Source: Streptomyces sp. NA04227 (GTDB taxonomy: Bacteria; Actinomycetota; Actinomycetes; Streptomycetales; Streptomycetaceae). From it: DNA of 64,000 nucleotides. Location of the stretch: NCBI RefSeq assembly GCF_013364195.1, contig NZ_CP054918.1, forward strand, positions 7,491,001-7,555,000, read 5' to 3'. Each line of letters opens with the position of its first letter. Position 1 is the stretch's first letter. This document shows positions 8,159 through 17,076 of this stretch, piece after piece. Made by a program: the position numbers and the translations under genes. Below the pieces are notes generated by a model. The model was not told the origin of the DNA. It saw nothing but the letters and a program-made list of their open reading frames with translations, and ran no database searches.

Positions 8159-10081
8159 ATGAGCATGGAAACCACCGCGTGGGCGCAGATGTACAACGCC
8201 ATGAACGCCAAGTCGCAGCGCCATCCCTTCTCCCGAGCCACCCTCGGGCGGATCCTCGACTTCGCCAAGCCACACCGCAGACGCCTCACCCAGTACCTCC
8301 TGACGAGCGTGCTCACCGCGCTGCTCGCGGTGGCCACCCCCGTCCTCGCGGGACTGGTCGTGGACGCCATCGTCTCCGGGGACGAGTCCGGGGTGGTCGT
8401 GCGCCTCGCGCTCCTGATCGCCGGGATCGCCCTCGCGGAGGCGGCGCTCGGCCTGGTCAGCCGCTGGCTCTCCGCCAACCTCGGCGAAAGCCTGATCCTG
8501 GATCTGCGTACAGCGGTCTTCGACCATGTGCAGCGGATGCCGGTCGCCTTCTTCACCCGCACCCGCACCGGGGCGCTGGTGAGCCGCCTCAACAACGATG
8601 TGATCGGCGCCCAGCGGGCGTTCAGCAACACCCTGTCCGGGGTGGTCGCGAACCTCGTCACCCTGGTGTTCACCCTCGCCGTCATGCTCACGCTGTCCTG
8701 GCAGATCACCCTGCTCTCGCTCGTGCTGCTGCCGGTGTTCGTGGTGCCGGCGCGCCGGATGGGCGCCCGGATGGCCACCCTTCAGCGCGAGGCGGCCGAC
8801 CTCAACGCGGTGATGGGGACCCGGATGACCGAACGCTTCTCCGCTCCGGGCGCGACCCTGGTCAAGCTGTTCGGGCGCCCCGGTGAGGAGTCCGCGGAGT
8901 TCGCCGCCCGCGCCCGCCGCGTACGCGACATCGGGGTGCGCACGGCCATGGCGCAGTCCGCGTTCATCACCATGCTCACCCTGGTCTCGGCCCTCGCCCT
9001 CGCACTGGTCTACGGGCTCGGCGGCTACTACTCGCTCGAAGGCAGCCTGGAAGCGGGCGCCGTGGTCTCGCTCGCGCTGCTGCTCACCCGGCTCTACGCC
9101 CCGCTGACCGCGCTCGCCGGTGCCCGGGTCGAGGTCATGAGCGCCCTGGTCAGCTTCGAGCGGGTCTTCGAGGTGCTCGACCTGCGGCCGCTCATCGAGG
9201 AGAAGGAGGACGCGCGGCCGGTGCCCGAGGGGCCGGTCTCGGTCGAGTTCGACAAAGTCCGCTTCGCCTACCCGGCCGCCGACAAGGTCTCCCTCGCCTC
9301 CCTCGAAGAGGTCGCCTCGCTCGACAACCGGGGCGGTGCCGAGGTGCTGCACTCCGTCTCCTTCCGCGCCGAGCCCGGCCAGACCATCGCCCTGGTCGGC
9401 TCCTCGGGGGCGGGCAAGTCCACCATCGCGCAACTGCTGCCGCGGCTGTACGACGCCGACGAGGGCGCGGTCCGTATCGGCGGCGTCGACGTACGCGACC
9501 TCTCCGCCGCCTCGCTGCGCGGCACCCTAGGCATGGTCACCCAGGACGGCCATCTCTTCCACGACACCGTCCGCGCCAACCTGCTGCTCGCACAGCCCGG
9601 CGCCGACGAGGAGCAGCTCTGGGACGTGCTGCGGCGGGCCCGCCTCGAAGCCCTGGTCCGTTCCCTGCCCGACGGCCTCGACACGGTGGTCGGCGAGCGC
9701 GGCTACCGGCTCTCCGGCGGCGAGCGCCAGCGCATGACCATCGCCCGGCTGCTGCTCGCCGAGCAGCGGGTGGTGATCCTGGACGAGGCGACGGCCCACC
9801 TCGACAACACCTCGGAGGCCGCGGTGCAGGAGGCCCTCGCCGAGGCGCTCGAAGGCCGCACCGCCGTGGTCATCGCCCACCGCCTGTCGACCGTACGGTC
9901 CGCCGACCAAATCCTCGTGATCGAGGCGGGCGAGATCGCCGAGCAGGGCACGCACGAGGAACTCCTCGCGGCGGGCGGGCGCTACGCCGAGTTGTACCGG
10001 ACCCAGTTCCGCGGCGAGGGCAGGGGAGAGGGCGACGGGGAAGCGGTCGCCACGGACGGGCCCGCCGCCGTCACGGTGTAA
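8159..10081 (+). CDS. ABC exporter, fused permease-ATPase, predicted SoxR target
   Basis: A 640-residue half-transporter. Residues about 35-330 are a six-helix ABC exporter membrane domain. Residues about 360-610 are the ATPase, with Walker A GSSGAGKST near 415, signature LSGGERQR near 518, Walker B VVILDEAT near 538 and an H-loop AHRLST. It would act as a homodimer in the membrane and export a small molecule. The SoxR-type promoter directly upstream suggests induction by redox-active compounds such as quinones or phenazines. In Streptomyces coelicolor one of the few SoxR-controlled genes also encodes an ABC transporter, and this may be its counterpart (inference). The residues between the membrane and ATPase domains include a Ser/Ala-rich insert (KVSLASLEEVASLDNRGGAE). 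Confidence 0.92.
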   Translation: MSMETTAWAQMYNAMNAKSQRHPFSRATLGRILDFAKPHRRRLTQYLLTSVLTALLAVATPVLAGLVVDAIVSGDESGVVVRLALLIAGIALAEAALGLVSRWLSANLGESLILDLRTAVFDHVQRMPVAFFTRTRTGALVSRLNNDVIGAQRAFSNTLSGVVANLVTLVFTLAVMLTLSWQITLLSLVLLPVFVVPARRMGARMATLQREAADLNAVMGTRMTERFSAPGATLVKLFGRPGEESAEFAARARRVRDIGVRTAMAQSAFITMLTLVSALALALVYGLGGYYSLEGSLEAGAVVSLALLLTRLYAPLTALAGARVEVMSALVSFERVFEVLDLRPLIEEKEDARPVPEGPVSVEFDKVRFAYPAADKVSLASLEEVASLDNRGGAEVLHSVSFRAEPGQTIALVGSSGAGKSTIAQLLPRLYDADEGAVRIGGVDVRDLSAASLRGTLGMVTQDGHLFHDTVRANLLLAQPGADEEQLWDVLRRARLEALVRSLPDGLDTVVGERGYRLSGGERQRMTIARLLLAEQRVVILDEATAHLDNTSEAAVQEALAEALEGRTAVVIAHRLSTVRSADQILVIEAGEIAEQGTHEELLAAGGRYAELYRTQFRGEGRGEGDGEAVATDGPAAVTV

Positions 10082-10087
10082 GGGGGG

Positions 10088-10104
10088 CGGGCCCCGGAGG
10101 CCCG
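10088..10104 (+). terminator. Short hairpin after the ABC exporter gene
   Basis: CGGGCC and GGCCCG form a six-base stem with a five-base loop a few bases after the stop codon. It is short, so its strength as a terminator is uncertain. Confidence 0.4.
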
Positions 10105-10133
10105 AGGGGGAAACAGGTTCCGGCAGTTCACGG

Positions 10134-10189
10134 CGGACGTCTCGCAGCGGACGTCCCAGAGCGGACGCCTCAGAGCAGACGTTCCAGGA
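10134..10189. repeat. Four 14-bp tandem units across the 3' end of the Lrp gene
   Basis: The units are CGGACGTCTCGCAG, CGGACGTCCCAGAG, CGGACGCCTCAGAG and CAGACGTTCCAGGA. The third contains the TGA stop (complement 10170-10172) of the leftward regulator. The 14-bp period is not a multiple of three, so the repeat is not a protein repeat. Confidence 0.8.
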
Positions 10190-10652
10190 GCTGCCGGGAC
10201 CGCAGTGGGATCGGCGAGGACAGCACGATGGACGAGGACACCCGCTCCACACCGGGAACCGTCACGATCTCGTCGATCACCCTTTGCAGATCGGAGTTGG
10301 AACGGGCGGCGATCCGGATGAAGAGGTCCGCGTCGCCCGTGGTGGCGTGGGCCTCGCAGACCTCCGCGATGGCGTCGAGGGCCTCGATCACCGGCGGCCG
10401 GTTGCCCTGGCTGATCTGTACGACCGCGAAGGCGATCACCGTGTAGCCGATCGCGGGCAGCGACATCGCGGGCGGGAAACCCTCCACGACGCCCCGGGCG
10501 AACAGTTTGTCCAGCCGGGCCTGTGCGGTGCCGCGCGCGATGCCCAGGCGGCGCGCGATCTCCAGGACGCTGATGCGGTCCTCCTTGGCCATCAGGAGCA
10601 GCAGACGGGCGTCGAGAGAATCCAGGCCTTCGGGGTTTGACCGGTCGGACAC
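10170..10652 (-). CDS. Lrp/AsnC-family regulator, divergent from hpd
   Basis: A 160-residue regulator. The GTG at 10652 is preceded by AGGAGG. Residues about 8-60 are the AsnC-type helix-turn-helix (DARLLLLMAKEDRISVLEIARRLGIARGTAQARLDKL), and residues about 75-150 are a RAM/ligand-binding domain. It is divergent from hpd with a shared 156-base promoter region, an arrangement that is conserved in Streptomyces. It therefore very likely controls tyrosine catabolism in response to an amino acid or keto acid. Confidence 0.9.
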   Translation of the reverse strand: MSDRSNPEGLDSLDARLLLLMAKEDRISVLEIARRLGIARGTAQARLDKLFARGVVEGFPPAMSLPAIGYTVIAFAVVQISQGNRPPVIEALDAIAEVCEAHATTGDADLFIRIAARSNSDLQRVIDEIVTVPGVERVSSSIVLSSPIPLRSRQLLERLL

Positions 10653-10808
10653 CGTTTCCTCCTGGGCAAGTTGCGCGCATTGGGCGACGATCGCGGCCTC
10701 GGACTGGGCAGACTGTCCAGCCCAAACAGAAAGTCTTGCACACCTTTTCCTGCTGCACGACCCTTGGCTCACTACACGTGACCATGTGACGTGGCCTAGG
10801 AGGGCTAG

Positions 10809-12014
<1,206 letters not shown>

Positions 12015-12048
12015 GGACACTGCGGCAGCCTCTTCAGGCGCCGGATGA

Positions 12049-12090
12049 CGGCGGGGCCCCTTCACCGAACTCGGTGGAGGGGCCCCGCCG
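12049..12090 (+). terminator. Strong hairpin terminator of hpd
   Basis: A 20-base stem with a two-base loop: CGGCGGGGCCCCTTCACCGA pairs with the segment 12071-12090, with one G-U-like mismatch. It starts 34 bases after the hpd stop codon. Confidence 0.85.
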
Positions 12091-12173
12091 TTGTGCTCCG
12101 GTGCGGAGCCCCTTCCCTCCGGTTTCCGCTACGACGGTTTTCGGCCGCCGGAGGTCCAGAATCCGGACATCTC

Positions 12174-12203
12174 TTGGTGCCCCGCCCCGGCTGAGGTAGA
12201 ACT
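12174..12203 (+). promoter_or_regulatory. Candidate promoter of the leader peptide transcript
   Basis: TTGGTG (12174-12179) and TAGAAC (12197-12202) are 17 bp apart, and the -10 lies eight bases before the leader ATG at 12211. This predicts a leaderless transcript for the leader peptide. Confidence 0.6.
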
Positions 12204-12210
12204 GGGCCCC

Positions 12211-12282
12211 ATGAATCACGAGCCCTTGGTGCGACGCCTGGTCATCGACCTGTGCCGCCGCCCGGCTGCGTGTTGTTGTTGA
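12211..12282 (+). CDS. Cys-rich attenuation leader peptide (23 aa)
   Basis: A 23-codon ORF reading MNHEPLVRRLVIDLCRRPAA followed by CCC and a stop. It matches the actinobacterial leader-peptide family found before sulfur-assimilation and sulfonate-uptake genes, in which a run of Cys codons stalls ribosomes when charged Cys-tRNA is scarce. The LVxRxLVIDLCR segment is characteristic of the Streptomyces members. It lies 370 bases ahead of a sulfonate-type ABC importer on the same strand. The start is set by the ATG directly after a -10 hexamer, with no ribosome-binding site. Confidence 0.85.
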   Translation: MNHEPLVRRLVIDLCRRPAACCC

Positions 12283-12288
12283 TCCCCT

Positions 12289-12334
12289 GACGGCGGTCCC
12301 GGCACGGCGCGTTGCGCCTGCCCGCGCCGCCGTC
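12289..12334 (+). promoter_or_regulatory. Candidate attenuator hairpin after the leader peptide
   Basis: GACGGCGG (12289-12296) can pair with CCGCCGTC (12327-12334). The loop holds a further GCGC-GTT-GCGC stem that would compete with it. It begins seven bases after the leader stop codon, the right place for a structure controlled by ribosome stalling on the Cys codons. Confidence 0.55.
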
Positions 12335-12651
12335 GCCGAGCGGGTGCTGATCGGGTACTGATCGCGCGCTCCGAACACCTCCCGAGAAGCCTCATCCGGA
12401 CGCGTTCGTCCGCGTAAGCATCGACGGTTTTCGCTTTCGGCGTGCGGTTTTCGACGTGCGGTTCTCGGCGTTCCGGTGTGCTCATGAGCCGCCTGTTCAG
12501 GTCCGCCCCTCGCGGGCTCGGCAGCGTAAAGCGTCTCGGCCCCGTCTCGGCACCCCTCCGCTCGGCATCTCTGGCCTCCCGGCCTGTCGGCTCCGTCCGT
12601 CCCGGGCCGAAGTCAACTGCTCATCCTCCGGCGCCCTTTGGAGGCCGCCCC
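12335..12651 (+). other. Long leader region before the sulfonate-type importer
   Basis: These 317 bases after the attenuator hold no convincing gene. CGTGCGGTTTTCG (12441-12453) and CGTGCGGTTCTCG (12455-12467) form an imperfect direct repeat. In-frame upstream starts of the permease (GTG 12442, ATG 12484) would add low-complexity residues with no membrane or family match. Confidence 0.5.
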
Positions 12652-13527
12652 GTGTCCGTCACCCCACAGCTCTCGAAGGCTCCTCCCGCCGAGGTGCCCG
12701 GTTCGCCGCCGGCCGCGCGTCGTGCGCGGGCCGGGGACGGCTGGGCGCGCGTACGACGCGCCGCTCTGCCGCTCGGCTCGCTCCTGCTGTTCCTCGTGTG
12801 CTGGCAACTTCTCGCGGCCAGCGGCGCCTGGAGCGAGACCCTGGTGCCGCCGCCGGTCCGGGTGTGGGACGCCTTCATCGAGGTGTCCAGCACGCACGAC
12901 GGCGTGAAGGGCTACAACGGCACGTATCTCGTCGAGCACTTGGGCATCAGCCTGCGGCGCATCGCGCTCGGGGCCGGTGCGGGGATCGTTGTCGGTGTGC
13001 TGCTCGGCCTGGTCATGGGCACGGTCGGCTGGGTGCGGTCGCTGTTCGAGCCCTGGATCACCTTCCTGCGGACACTGCCGCCGCTGGCGTACTTCTCGCT
13101 GCTGATCATCTGGCTGGGCATCAACGAGGAGCCGAAGATCACGCTCTTGGCCGTGGCCGCCTTCCCGCCGGTGGCCGTCTCCACCACGACGGCCGTCGCC
13201 GCCGTACCGAAGAGCCTCATCGAGGCGGCCAAGGCGCTGGGCGCCTCGCGCTGGGACGTGGTCAGGGACGTCGTCGTGCCGTCCGCGCTGCCCGAGACCT
13301 TCACCGGCGTACGGCTGGCCGTCGGGGTGGCCTATTCCTCCCTGGTCGCCGCCGAGTTGGTCAACGGACTGCCCGGCATCGGCGGCATGGTCAAGGACGC
13401 CGCCAACTACAACAACACCCCGGTCGTGCTCGTCGGCATCATCGCCATCGGAGTCTCCGGCCTGCTCATCGATGGCTTGTTGCTACGGCTCGAACGCGCC
13501 GTCGTCCCCTGGCGCGGCCACACGTAG
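12652..13527 (+). CDS. Sulfonate/taurine-type ABC transporter permease (SsuC-like)
   Basis: A 291-residue inner-membrane permease with about six helices and the BPD_transp_1 EAA loop (EAAKALGASRWDVVRDVVVPSALPETFTG). It resembles SsuC/TauC/NrtB permeases. The start is GTG 12652, with GGAGG seven bases upstream. It is the first gene of a permease, binding-protein, ATPase set. The Cys leader upstream points to sulfonate import for sulfur nutrition rather than nitrate. No desulfonating monooxygenase is adjacent. Confidence 0.88.
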   Translation: MSVTPQLSKAPPAEVPGSPPAARRARAGDGWARVRRAALPLGSLLLFLVCWQLLAASGAWSETLVPPPVRVWDAFIEVSSTHDGVKGYNGTYLVEHLGISLRRIALGAGAGIVVGVLLGLVMGTVGWVRSLFEPWITFLRTLPPLAYFSLLIIWLGINEEPKITLLAVAAFPPVAVSTTTAVAAVPKSLIEAAKALGASRWDVVRDVVVPSALPETFTGVRLAVGVAYSSLVAAELVNGLPGIGGMVKDAANYNNTPVVLVGIIAIGVSGLLIDGLLLRLERAVVPWRGHT

Positions 13528-13596
13528 TCGACCGGATTTCGAGGCCTCACCCCGCCGTCGTCGCACTCAACCACCCCCAACAGAAACGGTTCCACC

Positions 13597-14673
13597 ATGT
13601 CTCCCACGATCCCCAGACTCCCGGTCGGCTCGGCGGCCCGCGGGCCCGCCCGTCGTACGGTGCTCGCCGGTGCGCTCGCCGCGGCCTCGGCGGCCCTCGC
13701 GGGATGCACCTCGGACACTCAGGGGTCGTCCGGCGGTGACAAGCGGCTGCGTATCGGCTACTTCGCCTTCCCCAGCGGGGACCTGCTCCTGAAGCGGCAG
13801 AAGCTGCTGGCCAAGGCGCTGCCGAAGCACCGGATCGACTGGATCAAGTTCGACTCCGGGGCCGCCGTCAACCAGGCCTTCCTGGGCAAGTCCCTGGACA
13901 TCGCGGCGCTCGGCTCCAGCCCGTTCGTACGTGGGCTCGCCGGGCCTTCGCCGATCCCGTACAAGGTCGCCTTCGTGCTCGATGTGGCCGGTGAGAACGA
14001 GGCACTGGTGGCCCGTAGGTCCACCGGCATCTCCGAGGTCGCGGGCCTCAAGGGCAGGACGATCGCCACGCCGTTCGCGTCCACCTCGCACTACAGCCTG
14101 CTCGCGGCGCTGGACGAGGCGGGGCTGAAGGCGTCCGACGTCAAGCTCGTCGATCTGCAGCCGCAGGCGATCCTCGCCGCCTGGCAGCGGGGCGACATCG
14201 ACGCCGCGTACGTCTGGCTGCCGACCCTGGACGAGCTGCGCACGTCCGGTACCCAGCTCATCAGCAGCAAGGAGATCGGCGCCTCGGGCAAGCCGACCCT
14301 GGACCTCGCGGTGGTCTCGGACGAGCTGGTGACCGAGCATCCGGACGTGGTCGACACCTGGCGCAAGGCGGAGGCCGACGCGCTGCGCAGGATCAAGTCC
14401 GACCGCGCGGGCTCCGTCAAGAGCATCGCGGCCGAACTCGGCATCAGCGAGCGGGCGGCCGGGGCGCAGCTCGCGCAGGGAGTCTTCCTCACCCCGGAGG
14501 AGGTCGCCTCCGCCGACTGGCTGGGCACCGACGGCAAGCCGGGCAAGCTGGTCACCTACCTCACCCGTACCGGCGACTTCCTCGCGGACCAGAAGCAGAT
14601 ACCGAGCGCGCCCTCCGAGGCGGACATCCGCAAGGCGCTGTACCTCAAGGGGCTGCCCGATGGCCTCAAGTGA
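13597..14673 (+). CDS. Sulfonate-type ABC transporter substrate-binding lipoprotein (SsuA-like)
   Basis: A 358-residue binding protein with a twin-arginine signal (RR at 19-20) and a lipobox ending at C37 (LAGC), so it is probably a lipid-anchored, Tat-exported protein. The mature part matches the SsuA/TauA/NMT1 fold: IGYFAFPSGD at its start, ALGSSPFVRG, and an IATPFASTSHYSLL ligand-loop motif. It would deliver an alkanesulfonate or taurine to the permease. The stop codon lies 14 bases inside the next gene if that gene starts at 14660. Confidence 0.88.
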   Translation: MSPTIPRLPVGSAARGPARRTVLAGALAAASAALAGCTSDTQGSSGGDKRLRIGYFAFPSGDLLLKRQKLLAKALPKHRIDWIKFDSGAAVNQAFLGKSLDIAALGSSPFVRGLAGPSPIPYKVAFVLDVAGENEALVARRSTGISEVAGLKGRTIATPFASTSHYSLLAALDEAGLKASDVKLVDLQPQAILAAWQRGDIDAAYVWLPTLDELRTSGTQLISSKEIGASGKPTLDLAVVSDELVTEHPDVVDTWRKAEADALRRIKSDRAGSVKSIAAELGISERAAGAQLAQGVFLTPEEVASADWLGTDGKPGKLVTYLTRTGDFLADQKQIPSAPSEADIRKALYLKGLPDGLK

Positions 14674-15490
14674 CGTCGGTGGCAAGGAGGTTGGGGAGCG
14701 CGCCGTGGCAGCGACCGACCAGACCGGATCGGTCCGGCTCGACCACGTGCTGCACCGGTACGGGCGCGGCAGCCGGACGGTGACCGCGGTCGGGCCGGTC
14801 GACCTGACCGTGCCCGCCGGTGAGTTCCTCGTCCTCGTGGGGGCCTCGGGCTGCGGGAAGAGCACGTTGCTGCGGCTGATCGCCGGGTTCGAGCAGCCCA
14901 CCCAGGGCGCCGTGCGGGTGTCCGGCGGTGAGCCGCGCCCCGGTGCGACGGCCGGGGTGGTGTTCCAGACGCCGCGGCTCTTCCCGTGGCGCACGGTGCG
15001 GGGCAACATCGATCTGGCCCTGCGGTACGCGGGCGTCGACCGTGCCCAATGGCCCGTGCGCCGGGCCGAGTTGCTGGCCCGGGTCGGCCTGGAAGGCACC
15101 GAGGACCGGCGCACCTGGGAGATCTCGGGCGGCCAGCGGCAGCGTGTCGCGATCGCCCGTGCGCTGGCCGCCGAGAACCCGCTGCTCCTGCTCGACGAGC
15201 CGTTCGCGGCCCTGGACGCACTGACCCGCGAACGACTTCAGGAGGACGTGCGCCGGGTGACCGCGCAGACCGGGCGGACCACCGTGTTCGTGACCCACTC
15301 GGCGGAGGAGGCGGTGTTCCTCGGTACCCGCATCGTGGTGCTTACCAAGGGACCCGGCACCGTCGCCCTGGACCTGCCGGTCCCGCTGCCCCGCGGCGAG
15401 GTCGACGGCGACGAGCTGCGCGAGTCCGCCGAGTTCGCTGAACTGCGCGCGCGGGTCGCCCATGCGGTGAAGGCGGCCGCGGGGGCGTGA
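14660..15490 (+). CDS. Sulfonate-type ABC transporter ATPase (SsuB-like)
   Basis: A 276-residue ATPase with Walker A GASGCGKST, Q-loop VFQTPRLFPW, signature ISGGQRQRVAIARAL, Walker B LLLLDEPFAALD and H-loop VTHSAEEA. These match the nitrate/sulfonate importer ATPases. The ATG at 14660 overlaps the binding-protein gene by 14 bases. A GTG at 14705 with GGGGAG six bases upstream is an equally good start and would shorten the protein by 15 residues. Confidence 0.9.
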   Translation: MASSDVGGKEVGERAVAATDQTGSVRLDHVLHRYGRGSRTVTAVGPVDLTVPAGEFLVLVGASGCGKSTLLRLIAGFEQPTQGAVRVSGGEPRPGATAGVVFQTPRLFPWRTVRGNIDLALRYAGVDRAQWPVRRAELLARVGLEGTEDRRTWEISGGQRQRVAIARALAAENPLLLLDEPFAALDALTRERLQEDVRRVTAQTGRTTVFVTHSAEEAVFLGTRIVVLTKGPGTVALDLPVPLPRGEVDGDELRESAEFAELRARVAHAVKAAAGA

Positions 15491-15494
15491 TCTG

Positions 15495-15528
15495 CTCGGG
15501 CCCGAGTCGTGGAGTGCTCGGGCCCGAG
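15495..15528. terminator. Pair of 12-bp palindromes between convergent genes
   Basis: CTCGGGCCCGAG occurs twice (15495-15506 and 15517-15528), each self-complementary and able to pair with the other. It fills the 57-base gap between the ATPase and phosphoesterase stop codons, so it probably acts as a two-way terminator. Confidence 0.6.
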
Positions 15529-15547
15529 CGGCGGGTGGCCGCGTCCC

Positions 15548-16774
15548 CTACGACGCGGCCACCGGCGCCCCCTGCACCGCCGTGCCGCCCACCGGTGCGG
15601 TGGTACGGATGCGGTGCGCCAACCGGGCCTTCCGCGTTGCCAGATCGACGGTGTACGCCTCCAGCGTCATCGCGGCGCCGGTGACCTTGAGCACCATGAA
15701 GCCCCGGTCGCTGAAGTTCTGCCAGGCGGCGGGGTGGCCGAAGTGGGCTTTGCCGTCACCGGACTTGGCGGCCGCGCCGCACACGATGGGCCGGGTGCCG
15801 CTGGTGCGGACGGTGGGCTCCAGGATCTGCAGGGTGTGGTCGTGCCCGGACATGATCATGTCGGCCCGGCCGCAGACCACCTCCTCGTACAGCTCCTTGA
15901 GGTGCACCCCGCTGGTGTAGTGGCCGATCGTGAACCCGTCGTACGAACCGGCGCTGCCGTGCTTTCCGTTGTTCAGGTACGGGTGGTGGCTCAGCACGAT
16001 CTTCCAGCGCGCCCGGGACCGTGACAGGCTCGCGTCCAGCCACTCCCGCTGCTCGCGCATGTACTGCCCGTCCCACTGGTAGTACGGGTCGAGCTGCATG
16101 ACGTAGGAGGCGACCGGGTTGGAGTCGAGGGCGAAGAACTCCACCAGCGGCGACTCCTCGGGTCCCAGGGCCACGTTGTAGTAGCGGCTGGGCATGTACC
16201 AGCGCGGTGAGGTCCTGGCGTAGGCCACCTCGCGGTCGCCGCGGGACGGGTCGCCGCCGCTGCCGGGGATGAGGCCGGAGCAGTCGTGGTTGCCGAGCAC
16301 CATCAGCCACGGGATGTCGATGCCGGTGTTGGGCGTCTCGAACTTCTCGCCGAACTCGGAGTCGTCGTCGGACTCGGGCCCGTTCTCGTAGATGTTGTCG
16401 CCAAGACCGAGCGCGAGACCGATCTCCTGTTCCCGGCAGATCTCCTTCGCGGCAGCGGCCACGGCGTACTGCTCCTCGGCTCCCGTACCGGCGTCGCCCG
16501 TCACCAGAACCGCGAACTCCCCGGCCGAGTTGGGGCCGCTGGGCAGCGGGAACTTCCCAGCCGAGCCGGTACGCGCGAGGGCCGCCCCCGCAGGGGGCGT
16601 GGCCGCCTGTGCGGCGTGCGGAAGCAGCGTCAGGGCGGCGGCCCCGGCCACGGCCCCACCGAGGAGCGAGCGCCGCCCGACCCGACGGGGCGCGGGCCGC
16701 CCGGCAGCCTCCCCGGTGTTCTGCCACTGCTGTTCGGTCAGGTCTGCGCTCGGTGGTATCAGCTCGTCACACAT
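15548..16774 (-). CDS. Tat-secreted calcineurin-like metallophosphoesterase
   Basis: A 408-residue exported phosphatase. The ATG at 16774 gives an N-terminal region with RRVGRRSLLGGAVAGAAALTL, a Tat signal ending near AAQAA. The metal-binding motifs of the calcineurin-like fold are all present in order: VTGDAG, GLGDNIYENG, VLGNHD, SHHPYLNNGKHG and SGHDHTLQ. The closest known architecture is the tartrate-resistant/purple acid phosphatase group. It would release phosphate from organic phosphates outside the cell. There is a 302-base promoter region upstream. Confidence 0.9.
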   Translation of the reverse strand: MCDELIPPSADLTEQQWQNTGEAAGRPAPRRVGRRSLLGGAVAGAAALTLLPHAAQAATPPAGAALARTGSAGKFPLPSGPNSAGEFAVLVTGDAGTGAEEQYAVAAAAKEICREQEIGLALGLGDNIYENGPESDDDSEFGEKFETPNTGIDIPWLMVLGNHDCSGLIPGSGGDPSRGDREVAYARTSPRWYMPSRYYNVALGPEESPLVEFFALDSNPVASYVMQLDPYYQWDGQYMREQREWLDASLSRSRARWKIVLSHHPYLNNGKHGSAGSYDGFTIGHYTSGVHLKELYEEVVCGRADMIMSGHDHTLQILEPTVRTSGTRPIVCGAAAKSGDGKAHFGHPAAWQNFSDRGFMVLKVTGAAMTLEAYTVDLATRKARLAHRIRTTAPVGGTAVQGAPVAAS

Positions 16775-17076
16775 GGCACCCGTGCGTCTTTCTCTGCGGA
16801 GTCCGAAGTCCGTTGGTGGGTAACGGAGTTGGGGAGAAGGGAGGGGGGTCGGGGGTCGCGGAGGCGAACCGGGTTCGCGGCACGGGGTGCGGCGGCACCG
16901 GCGAGTCCGGAATAAGTGAACACTATTCATGTTCTGGCGGCGAGACCTGGGCCTGGTTCTCGCATGGACGAGCGTCGGGATTGTGCGAGTTCGCCCTGAT
17001 CACTCCCGGTCGTGGGCTGCCCGGTCACCGACTCAGCCGAGTGTCGGTGCTTCCGGCCGTCTCGCCCTCGTGCCCG
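16775..17076. other. Upstream region of the phosphoesterase gene
   Basis: A 302-base gap. It includes an unusually AT-rich stretch near 16908-16935 (AATAAGTGAACACTATTCAT) that could hold the promoter. On the minus strand it reads GTTCACTTATT, one half-site resembling a PHO-box repeat, but no second unit 11 bases away is convincing. Confidence 0.4.

Noticed and set aside
12442..12651. Upstream in-frame starts for the sulfonate-type permease
   Set aside because: They add a low-complexity extension with no family match, while GTG 12652 has GGAGG at proper spacing.
12652..15490. Nitrate/nitrite importer instead of a sulfonate importer
   Set aside because: The protein families overlap, but the Cys-rich leader peptide directly upstream favours sulfur compounds.
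16855..16935. Possible PHO box before the secreted phosphoesterase
   Set aside because: Only single half-sites such as GTTCACTTATT are seen; no paired 11-base unit is convincing.
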